Origin: Bacteroidales bacterium | GTDB lineage: Bacteria; Bacteroidota; Bacteroidia; Bacteroidales; UBA932 | Assembly: GCA_022653735.1 (NCBI GenBank) | Contig: JALCSU010000027.1 | Coordinates: 1 to 33,052, forward strand | Direction: 5' to 3' | Length of the DNA: 33,052 nt | Shown: piece after piece, positions 15,234 to 24,624 of the stretch | Layout of the letters: every line of letters starts with the position of its first letter | Position numbering within the stretch: position 1 is the first letter of the stretch | Translations under genes and position numbers: made by a program | Notes under the pieces: model-generated | Seen by the model: the letters and a program-made list of their open reading frames with translations, nothing else | What the model was told of the DNA's origin: nothing | Database searches by the model: none

Positions 15234-16283
15234 TTATTTCTTCCACTTAGGGCCTTCGCCGCTTAGGGTTGGATATTGCGAGGTGAAATGCGGCCAGCCG
15301 TTTTCCCAGACTATTTTGTCTATGAGCATGCAGCGGCCTTTGTAGTCATTGCCCTTCCAGTATGAATGATATGCCATCCAGTCTTCACCAGCGTCATCGG
15401 TGATGATTTGGGCATCGTGCCCCGGCCCGATGAAAGTTGAGTCTGGGCTGGAGGAAAGGATGATGTTCGAATAGTCGGAATCCAGCAATGATTTGCCATC
15501 AGGGCCGACAAAAGGTCCTTCAGGACTCTTGCTTCTGGAAACAACGACGTGGTACGTGCTGCTCGAACCCTCGCAGCAAGAGCCTTTCGAATTGAACATG
15601 TAGTAATAGCCGTTACGTTTAATTACGTAAGATCCTTCCATATTGGTCGCTCCTAGCTTAACTGGCACTGCGCCTTCTTTTATGGACAGCCCGTCATCCG
15701 AGAGTTTGACCACCCATATTCCTGAAGTCTCTCCAAAACTACCCCAATACAGGTATTTAGTCCCGTTCTCATCTATGAACAGCATCGGGTCTATGGAATT
15801 GCCTACGCCAGTGTTCTGGTACGAGACGACCATTCCCTTGTCCTGGAACGGCCCTTCAGGCTTGTCCGAGGTGGCAACCCCGCTTGCGCTCAGTTCCATA
15901 TTGCCCCATACTCCTATCGCATAGTAAAGGATGTATTTCCCATCCACGTAGTTGATGTCCGGAGCCCAGAGCCTTCCGCCTTCGCTCCAAGGCTTCCAGT
16001 CCGAAGGCATGCCATCGCCTACTGCCTCCCATGTCACCATGTCCTTGGAACGATAAACAGGCAGCTTTGTCTTCTTGTTCGATGTGGAATAGGCGTAGAA
16101 GTAACCAGTGCGAGCCCTGTCATCGAGGACTGTCGGGTCCGGGCAGTTATGACTGATTACAGGATTTGCATATGCAGTCATGACCAGATCTTTTCCTGAA
16201 GATTTATTGTTCCCATTGCAGGATGCGATGACTGTAAGCGGCACAAGTGCTGCGATAATAAATAAAAATCCTTTTACTTTCAT
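15234..16283 (-). CDS. GH43 lipoprotein, probable endo-1,5-alpha-L-arabinanase
   Basis: This secreted lipoprotein hydrolase of the five-bladed propeller GH43 family is the last gene of the polysaccharide locus. With the ATG at 16283 the signal peptide MKVKGFLFIIAALVPL ends in the lipobox VIASC (C22); the longer frame would need a TTG start at 16295. The three catalytic acids are visible: D in HNCPDPTV (base), D in NSIDPMLF (pKa modulator) and E in TNMEGSYV (acid). GPGHDAQII fits the conserved propeller histidine. The LYWGSFGETSGIW and NSKGSCCEGSSSTYHVVV stretches are typical of endo-arabinanases, hence the proposed substrate; the exact subfamily is uncertain. It follows the second GH43 gene by 13 nt in the same operon. 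Confidence 0.85.
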   Translation of the reverse strand: MKVKGFLFIIAALVPLTVIASCNGNNKSSGKDLVMTAYANPVISHNCPDPTVLDDRARTGYFYAYSTSNKKTKLPVYRSKDMVTWEAVGDGMPSDWKPWSEGGRLWAPDINYVDGKYILYYAIGVWGNMELSASGVATSDKPEGPFQDKGMVVSYQNTGVGNSIDPMLFIDENGTKYLYWGSFGETSGIWVVKLSDDGLSIKEGAVPVKLGATNMEGSYVIKRNGYYYMFNSKGSCCEGSSSTYHVVVSRSKSPEGPFVGPDGKSLLDSDYSNIILSSSPDSTFIGPGHDAQIITDDAGEDWMAYHSYWKGNDYKGRCMLIDKIVWENGWPHFTSQYPTLSGEGPKWKK

Positions 16284-16296
16284 ATTGACTATCAAG

Positions 16297-17301
16297 TTAT
16301 TGAAATTTCACATCTGCCATCAGGTAATGAAATGTTCCGTCCACGATGGATGCTTTTCCATTCTCGAATTTGATCTGCACTATCGCAGTCTTCCTTGGCT
16401 GTACGGAATTTACGCTCCCATGTGTGTGGAATACGTATTGCCAGTTGCCATCGGCATCCTTGAATAGGTCTCCGTGGCCGGTTCCGTTCTGGCCTATGTT
16501 CGATTTGGAAATGATAGGCTCTGGCTGTTTCGTCCAAGGTCCGACAGGTGAATCTGATGTGGCGACCCCCACGCAATAATCCTGGCTCCTGTAGTCGTTC
16601 GCAGAGTAAAACAGGAAATATTTCCCTCCCTCTTTTACGACAGTTGGACCTTCTGTGACTGGCCAAGATGCATTGGATGTGTTCTCCCAGGACTCGGTCG
16701 CTTTTATGCAGAGTTTCGCCGTTTCTTCCTTCATAGAGGAGAGGTCATCGCTCATTTCCGCTACCCAGATTTGGTTACCTTGGTTCAGCCTTACATGGTA
16801 CATGTAGGTTTTCCCATCCTCGAAATAAAGGAAGGGATCGATTTCCTTCATAGATGCAGGAATCTGTGCCTTGACGTCTTGCGTGAATATCCCTAGCGGA
16901 GAGTCTGAATAGGCAACGGCGAGCTGCTCGTTAGCTACGTAAATCATGCATGTTTTTCCATGGTAGCTTATCACCTGAGGCGCCCAGAAGCCTTCCGTGC
17001 CCCACACGGAATCTTTAGTCAGACAGTATCCATTGGCCGCCTTTCCCTCAGGTCCTTCCCATTTCTCTAGATCTGAGGACATGTATACGAGAAATCCCAG
17101 ATTGGATTCGGGACTAGTCCCATACAGGTAATATTTCCCACTGCTCTCGTAGATCGTCGGATCAGCTAATTTTATATATTCCTTTGGCACGACCTCGCTC
17201 TTCCCATCATCATTATCGCTAGTTTTTTTACTACTGCAGCTTATGATTGAAGCTAGGATTGCAACAGGGATAATAAGCTTCTTAATATCGTTCATGTTCA
17301 T
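16297..17301 (-). CDS. GH43 lipoprotein glycosidase (second)
   Basis: A 334-residue GH43-family lipoprotein. The signal peptide MNMNDIKKLIIPVAILASI ends at the lipobox IISC (C22). Candidate catalytic acids are D in KLADPTIYE, D in KEIDPFLYF and E in PVTEGPTVV. FWAPQVISYHGK and GTGHGDLF are usual GH43 propeller segments. It is clearly different from the downstream GH43, so the two probably split exo- and endo-acting or different linkage roles; substrate could be arabinofuranosyl or xylosyl linkages. The start ATG overlaps the stop of the upstream gene (ATGA at 17301-17298), showing translational coupling. A second in-frame ATG at 17295 is possible. Confidence 0.83.
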   Translation of the reverse strand: MNMNDIKKLIIPVAILASIISCSSKKTSDNDDGKSEVVPKEYIKLADPTIYESSGKYYLYGTSPESNLGFLVYMSSDLEKWEGPEGKAANGYCLTKDSVWGTEGFWAPQVISYHGKTCMIYVANEQLAVAYSDSPLGIFTQDVKAQIPASMKEIDPFLYFEDGKTYMYHVRLNQGNQIWVAEMSDDLSSMKEETAKLCIKATESWENTSNASWPVTEGPTVVKEGGKYFLFYSANDYRSQDYCVGVATSDSPVGPWTKQPEPIISKSNIGQNGTGHGDLFKDADGNWQYVFHTHGSVNSVQPRKTAIVQIKFENGKASIVDGTFHYLMADVKFQ

Positions 17302-19310
17302 TTGCTTAAAAATTTTTGTGTCCGGTCAGGACTATATAGCTCCCAAAGGGATGCCACAGTCCAGCCAGGAGCGAAAATATTATTGTAAAACCCTTTGCCA
17401 TTCTTTCCATAATCCCACGTCGTATGCTGGACGACTTCTGGGTAGAATCCGGGCACACCTATTCCACAAAGATTGCCTTCTTGAGGAAGAAGCTGCCCGA
17501 GAGAAGAATAGATGATATCATGCAGCCTCATGAAATACTCATTTCCTGTAGTCTGCCTAAGCCATGATAGGATGTGAGGAAATTCGAAGACGAAGACATC
17601 CACGTGATTATTCTCGACTGAGACATTCCCCCAGCCACGGCTCTTAAAGCCAAGGTCTCCCAACATCTGTCCCTGGGCGAAAGGGACATCCCATAGATAA
17701 TACCAAGATGATGCGAAATAGGCTGCCTTCTCGCAAAGATCGACATAATGCTGCATTTCTTTCTTCTTCGATACCATTGCCAAATAATATGTCGCAGTGA
17801 CTGCACTGATAGCAGCCTCTTTATCTTCGCAATTGGCGTCTAGCGTTGAGGAAAAGTAATCGCTTTTCGCGATGATGTTAGATTCAATGTATTCGGCTGT
17901 CCTTTGTGCTGCTGTGAGATATTTCTTGTCTTTGAAATATTTGTAGCCCATCACAAGGGTGGAAGTTGCCGAAGAAGTGCTCCCTCCAGAAGAGTCTATT
18001 TCAGAGTTGTCGTCATGGAATTTCCTGGCAAAACTCCCATCTGCTTTCTGCAGGGTTAGTAAATTGTCCAGGAGACTCACGATCCTCTTTTCCCATTCTG
18101 GATGATTCCGGCCATGGCTCTTTTCATAATCAAGATAATGAAGCGTTGCGTAAATAGCTTCGGACTGGATTCTGATTGAGTGGGCAATTTTGTCTGCGAC
18201 AGGAAATCTATCTTTGAAATCGAGCTCGTCAAAGAAATAACCAGCTGGAGTGAAACCATGCTCTAGAAAACTGTCGAAAATGCTGTTCCCAATTTTAACG
18301 AGGTCTGGCTGACTTGTTTCTTCACCATATTCGATTGCATTAAAGGCATTCAACAGAACTCTTCCGCAGAATCCAAGCTGAACCTGAGAATAAGGCTTGC
18401 AGTCATCGCAGCGTATGGATATTCCGGAATTGTATTTCAGAGGATACTTATCGACGTACGATGCCCTGAAATAATTCGAAAGCTGTGCTTTCATCTCTTC
18501 TGGAGAGTGCAGCGGATCAATCGGTTCAGTGCCCAGCCTATCGAAACAGTACCGCCACGAGTTGACCACGAAATCTCCATAGGATTTGGCCTCTTCCTTC
18601 CGTATTCTCCAGACGAGTGAGATAGTTTCTCCTTTTCCCAGTTTCGCAAACGCCCAAACAGGCTCTGCTAGCGAAAGTTTGCGAATATATCGGCGAGGAG
18701 TCTCAATGTAGGGATAACCGAAAGTTAATTTCGCCTTGCCTGTCTCATTGTCGAATCCAAGGTAGCCGAGGGATGTTTTTCCATCAAGAATCACCTCTCC
18801 ATTCATTGCTGTAGTAAGGGCATCATCGTGTCCGTCTATCTCATGAAACACAGTAAGTGCCTTACCGGACGCAGAATCATATGCCCCAACCATCGGGGAG
18901 GAAAATCTGTCTTCTCTGAAATTCCAGCTGGAGGAAGTGTGGAAGGATGGTGCCTCCTTAGGTGACCGAAGATTCTTGTGGTACCAGAAGCCTGGAATGT
19001 AGAAATCGCAGTCCTTGGTTTCGAATCCGGTCTCTGTCTCGAATCCTATATTGAAATAAATAGTCTTGCTGGCAGTCAGTGCTACTTTGAAGACCTTGTC
19101 GCCATTTTCATCGTATTCCTGTTTCGTGATGGTGACGGGGGCCTCTCTTTCTGAAAATACAAGCCTTCCAGCTTCTTCGTGAAGCTGGAAAGACTTGCTT
19201 TCATTACCTGGCCTTTTAATGCTTATCCTTGCATTGATGCCTTCAGCATAAGAGGTGCAAGTGGCCAAGAGCAATAAACTGCAGATTAAAAATTTGTGCA
19301 TGCAGTCCAT
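17298..19310 (-). CDS. Secreted protein of unknown family in the polysaccharide locus (possible alpha/alpha-toroid glycosidase)
   Basis: I do not recognise the family. From the ATG at 19310 the protein has 670 residues with a signal peptide (MDCMHKFLICSLLLLATCTSYAEG, cleavage after YA). The open frame extends to 19367, but that part overlaps the susD-like gene. Residues ~25-260 look beta-rich (for example SFQLHEEAGRLVFSE, YIPGFWYHKN). The C-terminal ~400 residues look helical, with repeated hydrophobic/aromatic helices and glycines (LLDNLLTLQKADGSFAR, AAISAVTATYYLAM, FAPGWTVASLWELYSP). A beta domain plus a helical toroid is common among glycosidases and lyases. Acid/base candidates cannot be fixed by eye. 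It sits between susD and the GH43 genes, which argues for glycan binding or hydrolysis. Confidence 0.6.
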   Translation of the reverse strand: MDCMHKFLICSLLLLATCTSYAEGINARISIKRPGNESKSFQLHEEAGRLVFSEREAPVTITKQEYDENGDKVFKVALTASKTIYFNIGFETETGFETKDCDFYIPGFWYHKNLRSPKEAPSFHTSSSWNFREDRFSSPMVGAYDSASGKALTVFHEIDGHDDALTTAMNGEVILDGKTSLGYLGFDNETGKAKLTFGYPYIETPRRYIRKLSLAEPVWAFAKLGKGETISLVWRIRKEEAKSYGDFVVNSWRYCFDRLGTEPIDPLHSPEEMKAQLSNYFRASYVDKYPLKYNSGISIRCDDCKPYSQVQLGFCGRVLLNAFNAIEYGEETSQPDLVKIGNSIFDSFLEHGFTPAGYFFDELDFKDRFPVADKIAHSIRIQSEAIYATLHYLDYEKSHGRNHPEWEKRIVSLLDNLLTLQKADGSFARKFHDDNSEIDSSGGSTSSATSTLVMGYKYFKDKKYLTAAQRTAEYIESNIIAKSDYFSSTLDANCEDKEAAISAVTATYYLAMVSKKKEMQHYVDLCEKAAYFASSWYYLWDVPFAQGQMLGDLGFKSRGWGNVSVENNHVDVFVFEFPHILSWLRQTTGNEYFMRLHDIIYSSLGQLLPQEGNLCGIGVPGFYPEVVQHTTWDYGKNGKGFYNNIFAPGWTVASLWELYSPDRTQKFLSK

Positions 19311-19332
19311 CTTGAAATAATTAGATTGATTG

Positions 19333-21105
19333 TTAATACCAACCGTCATTCTGCTTGAGGTTCTCATTCTTCTCGACTTCAGACTGAGGAATGGCCCATT
19401 TTACGCAGTAATCACCCTGCCATGAATTCGTGTATTTCTTGGTCCCCCATATCTCGGTCATGCCGTTTGACTCCACGAATTTCTTCTGATGCCATGTGCC
19501 CCAGCGAAGTTCATTGAAGTAAGTTACGTTCTCTCCGCAGAGTTCCCAACCATATTCATTGCGAATCCTTTCTCTAAGATCGGCTTGTCCGGTCACCCTA
19601 GTATGTTCATTGCTGTTCAAGGCGGATACTCCGGCACGTTCCCTTACCTGGTTCAGGTAGGTGATGGCTTCTTCAGTCTTTCCTTGCTCATTCAGAGCTT
19701 CTGCCAGTCCGATGAGTGTCTCAGCATACCTGAAAATAGGGATGTCGATAGGTGAGTTGTTCTGGTCCGTATGCTCTCTTCCTCGGAAGACGAACTTGCG
19801 CCATAGGTAGTAATACCTGTCATTCGTGTCGGTCCTGAGATCGAACGGTTTGGCTGAATCATATCCTCTGTAAGGCCAGCGGAGCGTATATGTGTACTCT
19901 GTTCCTGTGGCGCCACCTACATAGGTAGAATAAGGCAGAATGAAGTTCCATGCCATACGAGGGTCTCTGCCTTCGTAGACTTTCTTGATCCTAGCTTCGT
20001 TTCCGTTAGGCAGATATTTAGTCATGTCTGCTCCAACATTCGTCTGATTGCTGATTTCGTCATCTGTCATGTTGTCTCTGAGATAATACACTATCCTTTG
20101 CTGAGGCGTCATGCTGGAATATCCAGGAATCACATCGTCAATATTGAATGCAGATCCATCTGCATTCTGATATGAATCGACGAAATATGGATTTGGAAGA
20201 TAGTTGTTCCAAGAATATCCTGACGAGCAGCGGTTTCCGAATGTCCAGCTCATGAAGTTACCAAGGCCTGATTCGTCCATGTACTGATATTCGAAGATAT
20301 ATTCGTCATTCTTCTCGTTATTTTCCGTGAAGAGGTTATAGTAGTCATCGAATAGTTTGTATCCTAGCCCAGTAATTTTCTTAAAATCGGCTTCGGCTTC
20401 AGCCCATCTCTCAAGCCAGAGGTAGGTCTTTGCTCTAAGCATGTAAGCTGCGCCTTTCGTCACTCTTCCCCAGTTCGCATCGCTGGAAGAATATTTATCT
20501 GGGAGATTAGGCTCGTTGATTGCGTCAGTGCAGTCCTGGATGATCTGGCTGAACACTTCTTCCGTAGTGCTGCGTCCTTTCGTAGCCTCATCTGCTGCGA
20601 CAGGCTCCGTGTAGACAGGAACGCCCTGCCACAGGCAGTTAAGCCTGTAGTATTCCCAGGCTCTCAGAAATTTGGCCTCTGCAATGTAGCGAGCCTTGTC
20701 TTCGTCGCTCATGTCTGGAACTTTAGAAATGTTGGCGAGAACATCGTTAGCTCTGCTGATGCCCTCGTACAGCCTTTTCCACCAAGTGCTGAACATACCG
20801 GAACTGGCTGTAGCGCTTCCTCGCAGTATGGGAGCGTTCCCTGACACCCAGTTCACGTCCTCGTCCATGATTTCAGTATAACCGTCCCAGAGGGTAATCC
20901 AAGGATTGTCGCGATATTCGTAATAAATATGGCCATATATGCCATTTACTGCTCTCTCAGCTAGGTTTTCACTTGTCCAGATGCTGTTTGTGCTGACTTG
21001 GTTAGTCGGCGTCGTCTCTAGAAAGTCAGAACCACAACTTGAAAGAGAAATTAATCCTGCAATCAGAGTCAGGCCTGAGCAAATTTTCAAAATATTGTGT
21101 TTCAT
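19333..21105 (-). CDS. SusD/RagB-family glycan-binding lipoprotein
   Basis: A 590-residue SusD-like protein that binds oligosaccharides at the cell surface and lids the SusC-type transporter. The lipobox LSSC places the lipid cysteine at residue 24, followed by GSDFLETTPTNQVS, the usual SusD opening. TPR-like helices (DEDKARYIAEAKFLRAWEYYRLNCLWQGVPVYTEP) and the C-terminal AEALNEQGKTEEAITYLNQVRERAGV are hallmark SusD segments. The ending YCVKWAIPQSEVEKN...NDGWY is also standard. It lies 21 bp after the susC-like gene and pairs with it. Surface aromatic residues in the binding site cannot be picked out without a model. Confidence 0.95.
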   Translation of the reverse strand: MKHNILKICSGLTLIAGLISLSSCGSDFLETTPTNQVSTNSIWTSENLAERAVNGIYGHIYYEYRDNPWITLWDGYTEIMDEDVNWVSGNAPILRGSATASSGMFSTWWKRLYEGISRANDVLANISKVPDMSDEDKARYIAEAKFLRAWEYYRLNCLWQGVPVYTEPVAADEATKGRSTTEEVFSQIIQDCTDAINEPNLPDKYSSSDANWGRVTKGAAYMLRAKTYLWLERWAEAEADFKKITGLGYKLFDDYYNLFTENNEKNDEYIFEYQYMDESGLGNFMSWTFGNRCSSGYSWNNYLPNPYFVDSYQNADGSAFNIDDVIPGYSSMTPQQRIVYYLRDNMTDDEISNQTNVGADMTKYLPNGNEARIKKVYEGRDPRMAWNFILPYSTYVGGATGTEYTYTLRWPYRGYDSAKPFDLRTDTNDRYYYLWRKFVFRGREHTDQNNSPIDIPIFRYAETLIGLAEALNEQGKTEEAITYLNQVRERAGVSALNSNEHTRVTGQADLRERIRNEYGWELCGENVTYFNELRWGTWHQKKFVESNGMTEIWGTKKYTNSWQGDYCVKWAIPQSEVEKNENLKQNDGWY

Positions 21106-21126
21106 GATGTAGTCTCCTTCTTATGA

Positions 21127-24100
21127 TTAGAATGTCAGATTGATGCCGAATGACCATTGCCTCATCGTAGTATAGCCCTCGCCGCTTCTCATTTCTGGGT
21201 CAAGTCCAGGGAAATTCGTGATGGTCAAAAGGTTTTCACCTGAGAAATAAACGCGCAGGTTGTCGGTATAGAATTTCTGGGAGATGGACTTAGGCAGAGT
21301 GTAACCAATCGTAAGGTTGCGCAGCTTCAGGAAGTTGCACTTATACAGATAGAGATTGCTCTGGAGGTTGTCGCTCTGGCTAGGGTTGTTCATTGTCAGC
21401 CTAGGATTCTTCGATGAAAGACTTGTCCTGGAATCTGTAGGATTAGATGGATCATAGAAATAATGGTCGTAGGCCTGTTTCTTAGGAAGCTGGAGTCCGA
21501 AGACTACAGCGCAGGCATTCTGTCCAATCTCTCTCCAGTATGTCTGGAACCCGGTGGCTCCGGTCCAATTCATTGAGAAATCTATCCCCTTCCAGTTTAG
21601 GAATGTCTGGATGCCGAAGTTCACTTTCGGAGTGGTGGACATGCCTGTGAAATCACGGTCGTTGGAGTCTCCGTACACTCCATCTTCGTTGAGATCGGAG
21701 AAGATGTAGTCACCATACCAGATTCCAGATTTGCTTACGGTTCTGTTAGGTAGGAACTGGTATCCTGCAGAAATCATGGCTTGGAGCCATTTCATGTCAT
21801 CTTCCGTACGAATCATGCCGTCTTTAGGACCGCCGTTGATGTTGACCGTGCCATCAGAATTGAAGTGTGAGCCGTCTCCTTTGTAGGTCTTATAGATATA
21901 GAATTCATTTATCTGATGACCTTCGACGATTCTGTTGAGGCCTCCTGTGGAGACATCTCCAAGGTTTGTCCTATAGACTTTGTTGCCATCTGAATCAGTT
22001 GTCCAGCCTCTTTTAAGCTTTCCTTTGTAGTCCGTGACTTCGTTATGGTTGAAAGTCACGTTCCCTTGAATTCCATAGGTGACTTGGCCGATAGTGTCGT
22101 GCCAGCCCAGAGTGATTTCGAGTCCGCGGTTGACGACTTCTGCAAGGTTTTGCAGAGGTGCGGTCTTTTCTCCTAGGGTCATGTAGATGTCCGGACGATA
22201 GAGGATGCCATCGGTGTCTTTATTGTAAAGGTCGATCACTCCTTCAAGCCGACCTCCGAATAATCCGAAGTCAAGACCAATGTCTGTAGTAGTAGTCTCT
22301 TCCCATGAAATGTCTTCGTTAGGCAGTGTGCCCATCCATGCGATTCCTGTCTTTTGGTTGTTCATCGCTGTGTAGCCAAGAGTGTACATAGACTGATATG
22401 CATAATCCCCGACTGAGTTGTTTCCAAGTTTGCCCCATGAAGCACGCAGCTTTAGATTATTCAACCATCCTATGTTCTGCATGAAATTCTCTTGAGAAAT
22501 TCTCCATGCTCCTGATACGGATGGGAAAAATCCCCATCTGTTATTCTTGGAAAACTTCGAAGACCCGTCATAACGGAAATTAGCTTCCAAAAGATATTTC
22601 GAATCGTAGGCGTAAGTCACGCGGCCGAACCATGAACGGAAAGTGTTCTGGTTATCGGCTCCGTTGATGTAGCGCATCTCAGTTACTGTGCTCAGGTCTG
22701 TTATGGATGGGTCTACGATTCCCTGTTTCCTGACATCAGTATTATGATTGTAGTATTTCCCCTCCTCGAATCCTGCCAGTGCTGTAATGTCATGAATGTC
22801 GTTGAACGTGCGTGACCAGTTCAAGGTGTGGGTAAGTTTCCAGTTGTAATATTGCTGGTGGTACATGTACACGTTGTCATCGCTCAGGGAGCCCCTGTTG
22901 CCGACCTTCTGATTGCGGCTAAAGCTCCACTGGTCCTGACCGATCCAGTTGTACTTATGCCTCGTCTGATACAGATTGTACCCGAACTGGGTCCTCCATG
23001 TGAAATCTTTGAGGAAACGAATCTGAGCATGAGTCGTCGTATAGACACGATTGTATTTATAATAAGAATCTCCTGTTCCATTAAGGTTCAGCAGAGGGTT
23101 GCTCGCGGCAGGATCCTCCTCAGGAGCTTCGATTCCACCGTACTTGCCGTCATAGTATGGATAGATGCCCGGAGTCGCTTTCAAAAAAGACCATTCCGAG
23201 AGATTTCCGACATCATTTCTGTCCTGATCTGTGTGATCGCCCCATGCGTGGGCACCGATTTGCAGCCAAGGAGTGATGTCTGTATTCAATTTGATATTTA
23301 GAAAATATTTCTTGACGCCTGAATTCACGATCATTCCAGGATTGTCCAGATAAGTCACTCCGATTGAATAGTCTGTGCGACCTTCCTTGCCAAGGACAGA
23401 CAACGAGTGCTCCTGCATTATCTTCGTTTGGTATATTTCGTCATACCAGTCTGTGTTCGGATAGGCTACGTAGTTAGGGTAGCCTGAGGCTGCGATTCCA
23501 TTGGGATCCTTTTCTGCCGCACGCCACGTGTCTATAGTGTTCTGAGAATAAATCTGCGAAATCCCGACATTTGAGGCGGCCTCGTTTACGAATCCCATGT
23601 AATCAGCATAGTTGGATACGAATTTCACCAGTTTGGAAGGGGTGTTGATGGAGAATTTCCCTGAATATGTCACATGAACCTGCCCTTCCTTGCCGGATTT
23701 AGTAGTGACGAGGATGACTCCGTTAGCACCCCTATTGCCATAGATCGCGCAAGAAGCCGCATCCTTCAGAATGGAGATGTTTTCCACGTCATTTGGGTTC
23801 ACATCGTTCAGACTCATCTCCATTCCATCGACGAGAACGAGAGGTGAAGATGTGTTCAGCGTACCGATTCCGCGAATGTTGATTCCGACTCCTTCGCTAT
23901 TAGGCCTTCCGGAACTTTGCAGCACCTGAACTCCGGCGCTCATTCCTGCCAAGGCCTGAGCTGTGGTAGTGATAGGACGGGACAAAGCTTCCTTTTCTAA
24001 GTTTACAGAAGATACCGAGCCGGTCAGGTTCACTTTTTTCTGCGTGCCATAACCAATGACAACGACTTCGTCAAGCGCAGTTGTGTTCTGCTCAAGAATA

Positions 24101-24459
24101 ATCCGTACATTATCGTTGGCTTGTACGGTTTTGTCATTGAAGCCTAACAATGAGGCTGTTAAGAGGGCATTCTCAGCTGAAACTGTCAGAGTGAAACTGC
24201 CATCAGCATCTGTAAGGGTCCCGTTATTCGTGCCAACTTCTATGATTCCGACCCCGATTAGAGGTTCTCCGTTTGTGTCGACTACCAAGCCTTTAATTGT
24301 TTTCCTCTGCTGAGAAGACTCAGATTCGGATGGATTAATGGCATTCGCAGCCGCTGATGTAGGGAAAGCGCAGATAGCTATCATCAGTGCGGCCAGAAAA
24401 CCGGACGCTGAAAGATGCCGTAGCTGAGTTTTCCTTGATCCAAGAATGTTTGTTTGCAT
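21127..24459 (-). CDS. SusC/RagA-family TonB-dependent outer-membrane transporter
   Basis: A 1110-residue TonB-dependent importer of glycan fragments. The signal peptide ends near FPTSAAANA. A carboxypeptidase-regulatory-like domain follows (IKGLVVDTNGEPLIGVGIIE...GSFTLTV, about residues 53-130). Next are the TonB-box/SusC signature DEVVVIGYGTQKK and the plug (INIRGIGTLNTSSPLVLVDGM, ENISILKDAASCAIYGNRGANGVILVTTKSG). The barrel ends with the terminal strand MRQWSFGINLTF. Length and order are complete. It is the first gene of the leftward operon, 165 bp from the divergently read hybrid regulator. No anti-sigma N-terminal extension is visible, in keeping with control by that regulator rather than by a sigma/anti-sigma pair. 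Confidence 0.96.
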   Translation of the reverse strand: MQTNILGSRKTQLRHLSASGFLAALMIAICAFPTSAAANAINPSESESSQQRKTIKGLVVDTNGEPLIGVGIIEVGTNNGTLTDADGSFTLTVSAENALLTASLLGFNDKTVQANDNVRIILEQNTTALDEVVVIGYGTQKKVNLTGSVSSVNLEKEALSRPITTTAQALAGMSAGVQVLQSSGRPNSEGVGINIRGIGTLNTSSPLVLVDGMEMSLNDVNPNDVENISILKDAASCAIYGNRGANGVILVTTKSGKEGQVHVTYSGKFSINTPSKLVKFVSNYADYMGFVNEAASNVGISQIYSQNTIDTWRAAEKDPNGIAASGYPNYVAYPNTDWYDEIYQTKIMQEHSLSVLGKEGRTDYSIGVTYLDNPGMIVNSGVKKYFLNIKLNTDITPWLQIGAHAWGDHTDQDRNDVGNLSEWSFLKATPGIYPYYDGKYGGIEAPEEDPAASNPLLNLNGTGDSYYKYNRVYTTTHAQIRFLKDFTWRTQFGYNLYQTRHKYNWIGQDQWSFSRNQKVGNRGSLSDDNVYMYHQQYYNWKLTHTLNWSRTFNDIHDITALAGFEEGKYYNHNTDVRKQGIVDPSITDLSTVTEMRYINGADNQNTFRSWFGRVTYAYDSKYLLEANFRYDGSSKFSKNNRWGFFPSVSGAWRISQENFMQNIGWLNNLKLRASWGKLGNNSVGDYAYQSMYTLGYTAMNNQKTGIAWMGTLPNEDISWEETTTTDIGLDFGLFGGRLEGVIDLYNKDTDGILYRPDIYMTLGEKTAPLQNLAEVVNRGLEITLGWHDTIGQVTYGIQGNVTFNHNEVTDYKGKLKRGWTTDSDGNKVYRTNLGDVSTGGLNRIVEGHQINEFYIYKTYKGDGSHFNSDGTVNINGGPKDGMIRTEDDMKWLQAMISAGYQFLPNRTVSKSGIWYGDYIFSDLNEDGVYGDSNDRDFTGMSTTPKVNFGIQTFLNWKGIDFSMNWTGATGFQTYWREIGQNACAVVFGLQLPKKQAYDHYFYDPSNPTDSRTSLSSKNPRLTMNNPSQSDNLQSNLYLYKCNFLKLRNLTIGYTLPKSISQKFYTDNLRVYFSGENLLTITNFPGLDPEMRSGEGYTTMRQWSFGINLTF

Positions 24460-24592
24460 TTTTTTGAGATTTAACTTGGTTAATACTCTGTAATTCTATG
24501 GTTAGCGAATGATTAGGAGCGAGCCTAAAATTCGCATTGCTAATTTGAACAATAAAGGTGAGCCTGTTCTGGAAAAATGTTCATATTTTCTA

Positions 24593-24600
24593 TAAATTTG
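24593..24600 (+). promoter_or_regulatory. Candidate -7 box of the hybrid regulator gene
   Basis: TAAATTTG matches TAnnTTTG exactly, 25 nt before the ATG at 24625. The expected -33 position holds TTCTGG, a weak match. The 165-bp gap also must contain the divergent susC-like promoter, for which I could not find a clear -7 box on the minus strand. Confidence 0.45.
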
Positions 24601-24602
24601 TC

Positions 24603-24622
24603 TTGAGACCATTACGTCTCAA
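24603..24622 (+). promoter_or_regulatory. Inverted repeat between promoter and start of the hybrid regulator
   Basis: TTGAGAC (24603-24609) and GTCTCAA (24616-24622) are perfect inverted repeats around CATTAC. They cover the expected transcription start and end 2 nt before the ATG at 24625. It may be an operator (possibly autoregulatory) or a hairpin that hides the start codon region. Confidence 0.45.
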
Positions 24623-24624
24623 AT

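Noticed and set aside
22828..23301. 157-codon frame antisense to the susC-like gene
   Set aside because: It is fully inside a conserved TonB-dependent transporter gene and has no family signature or promoter.
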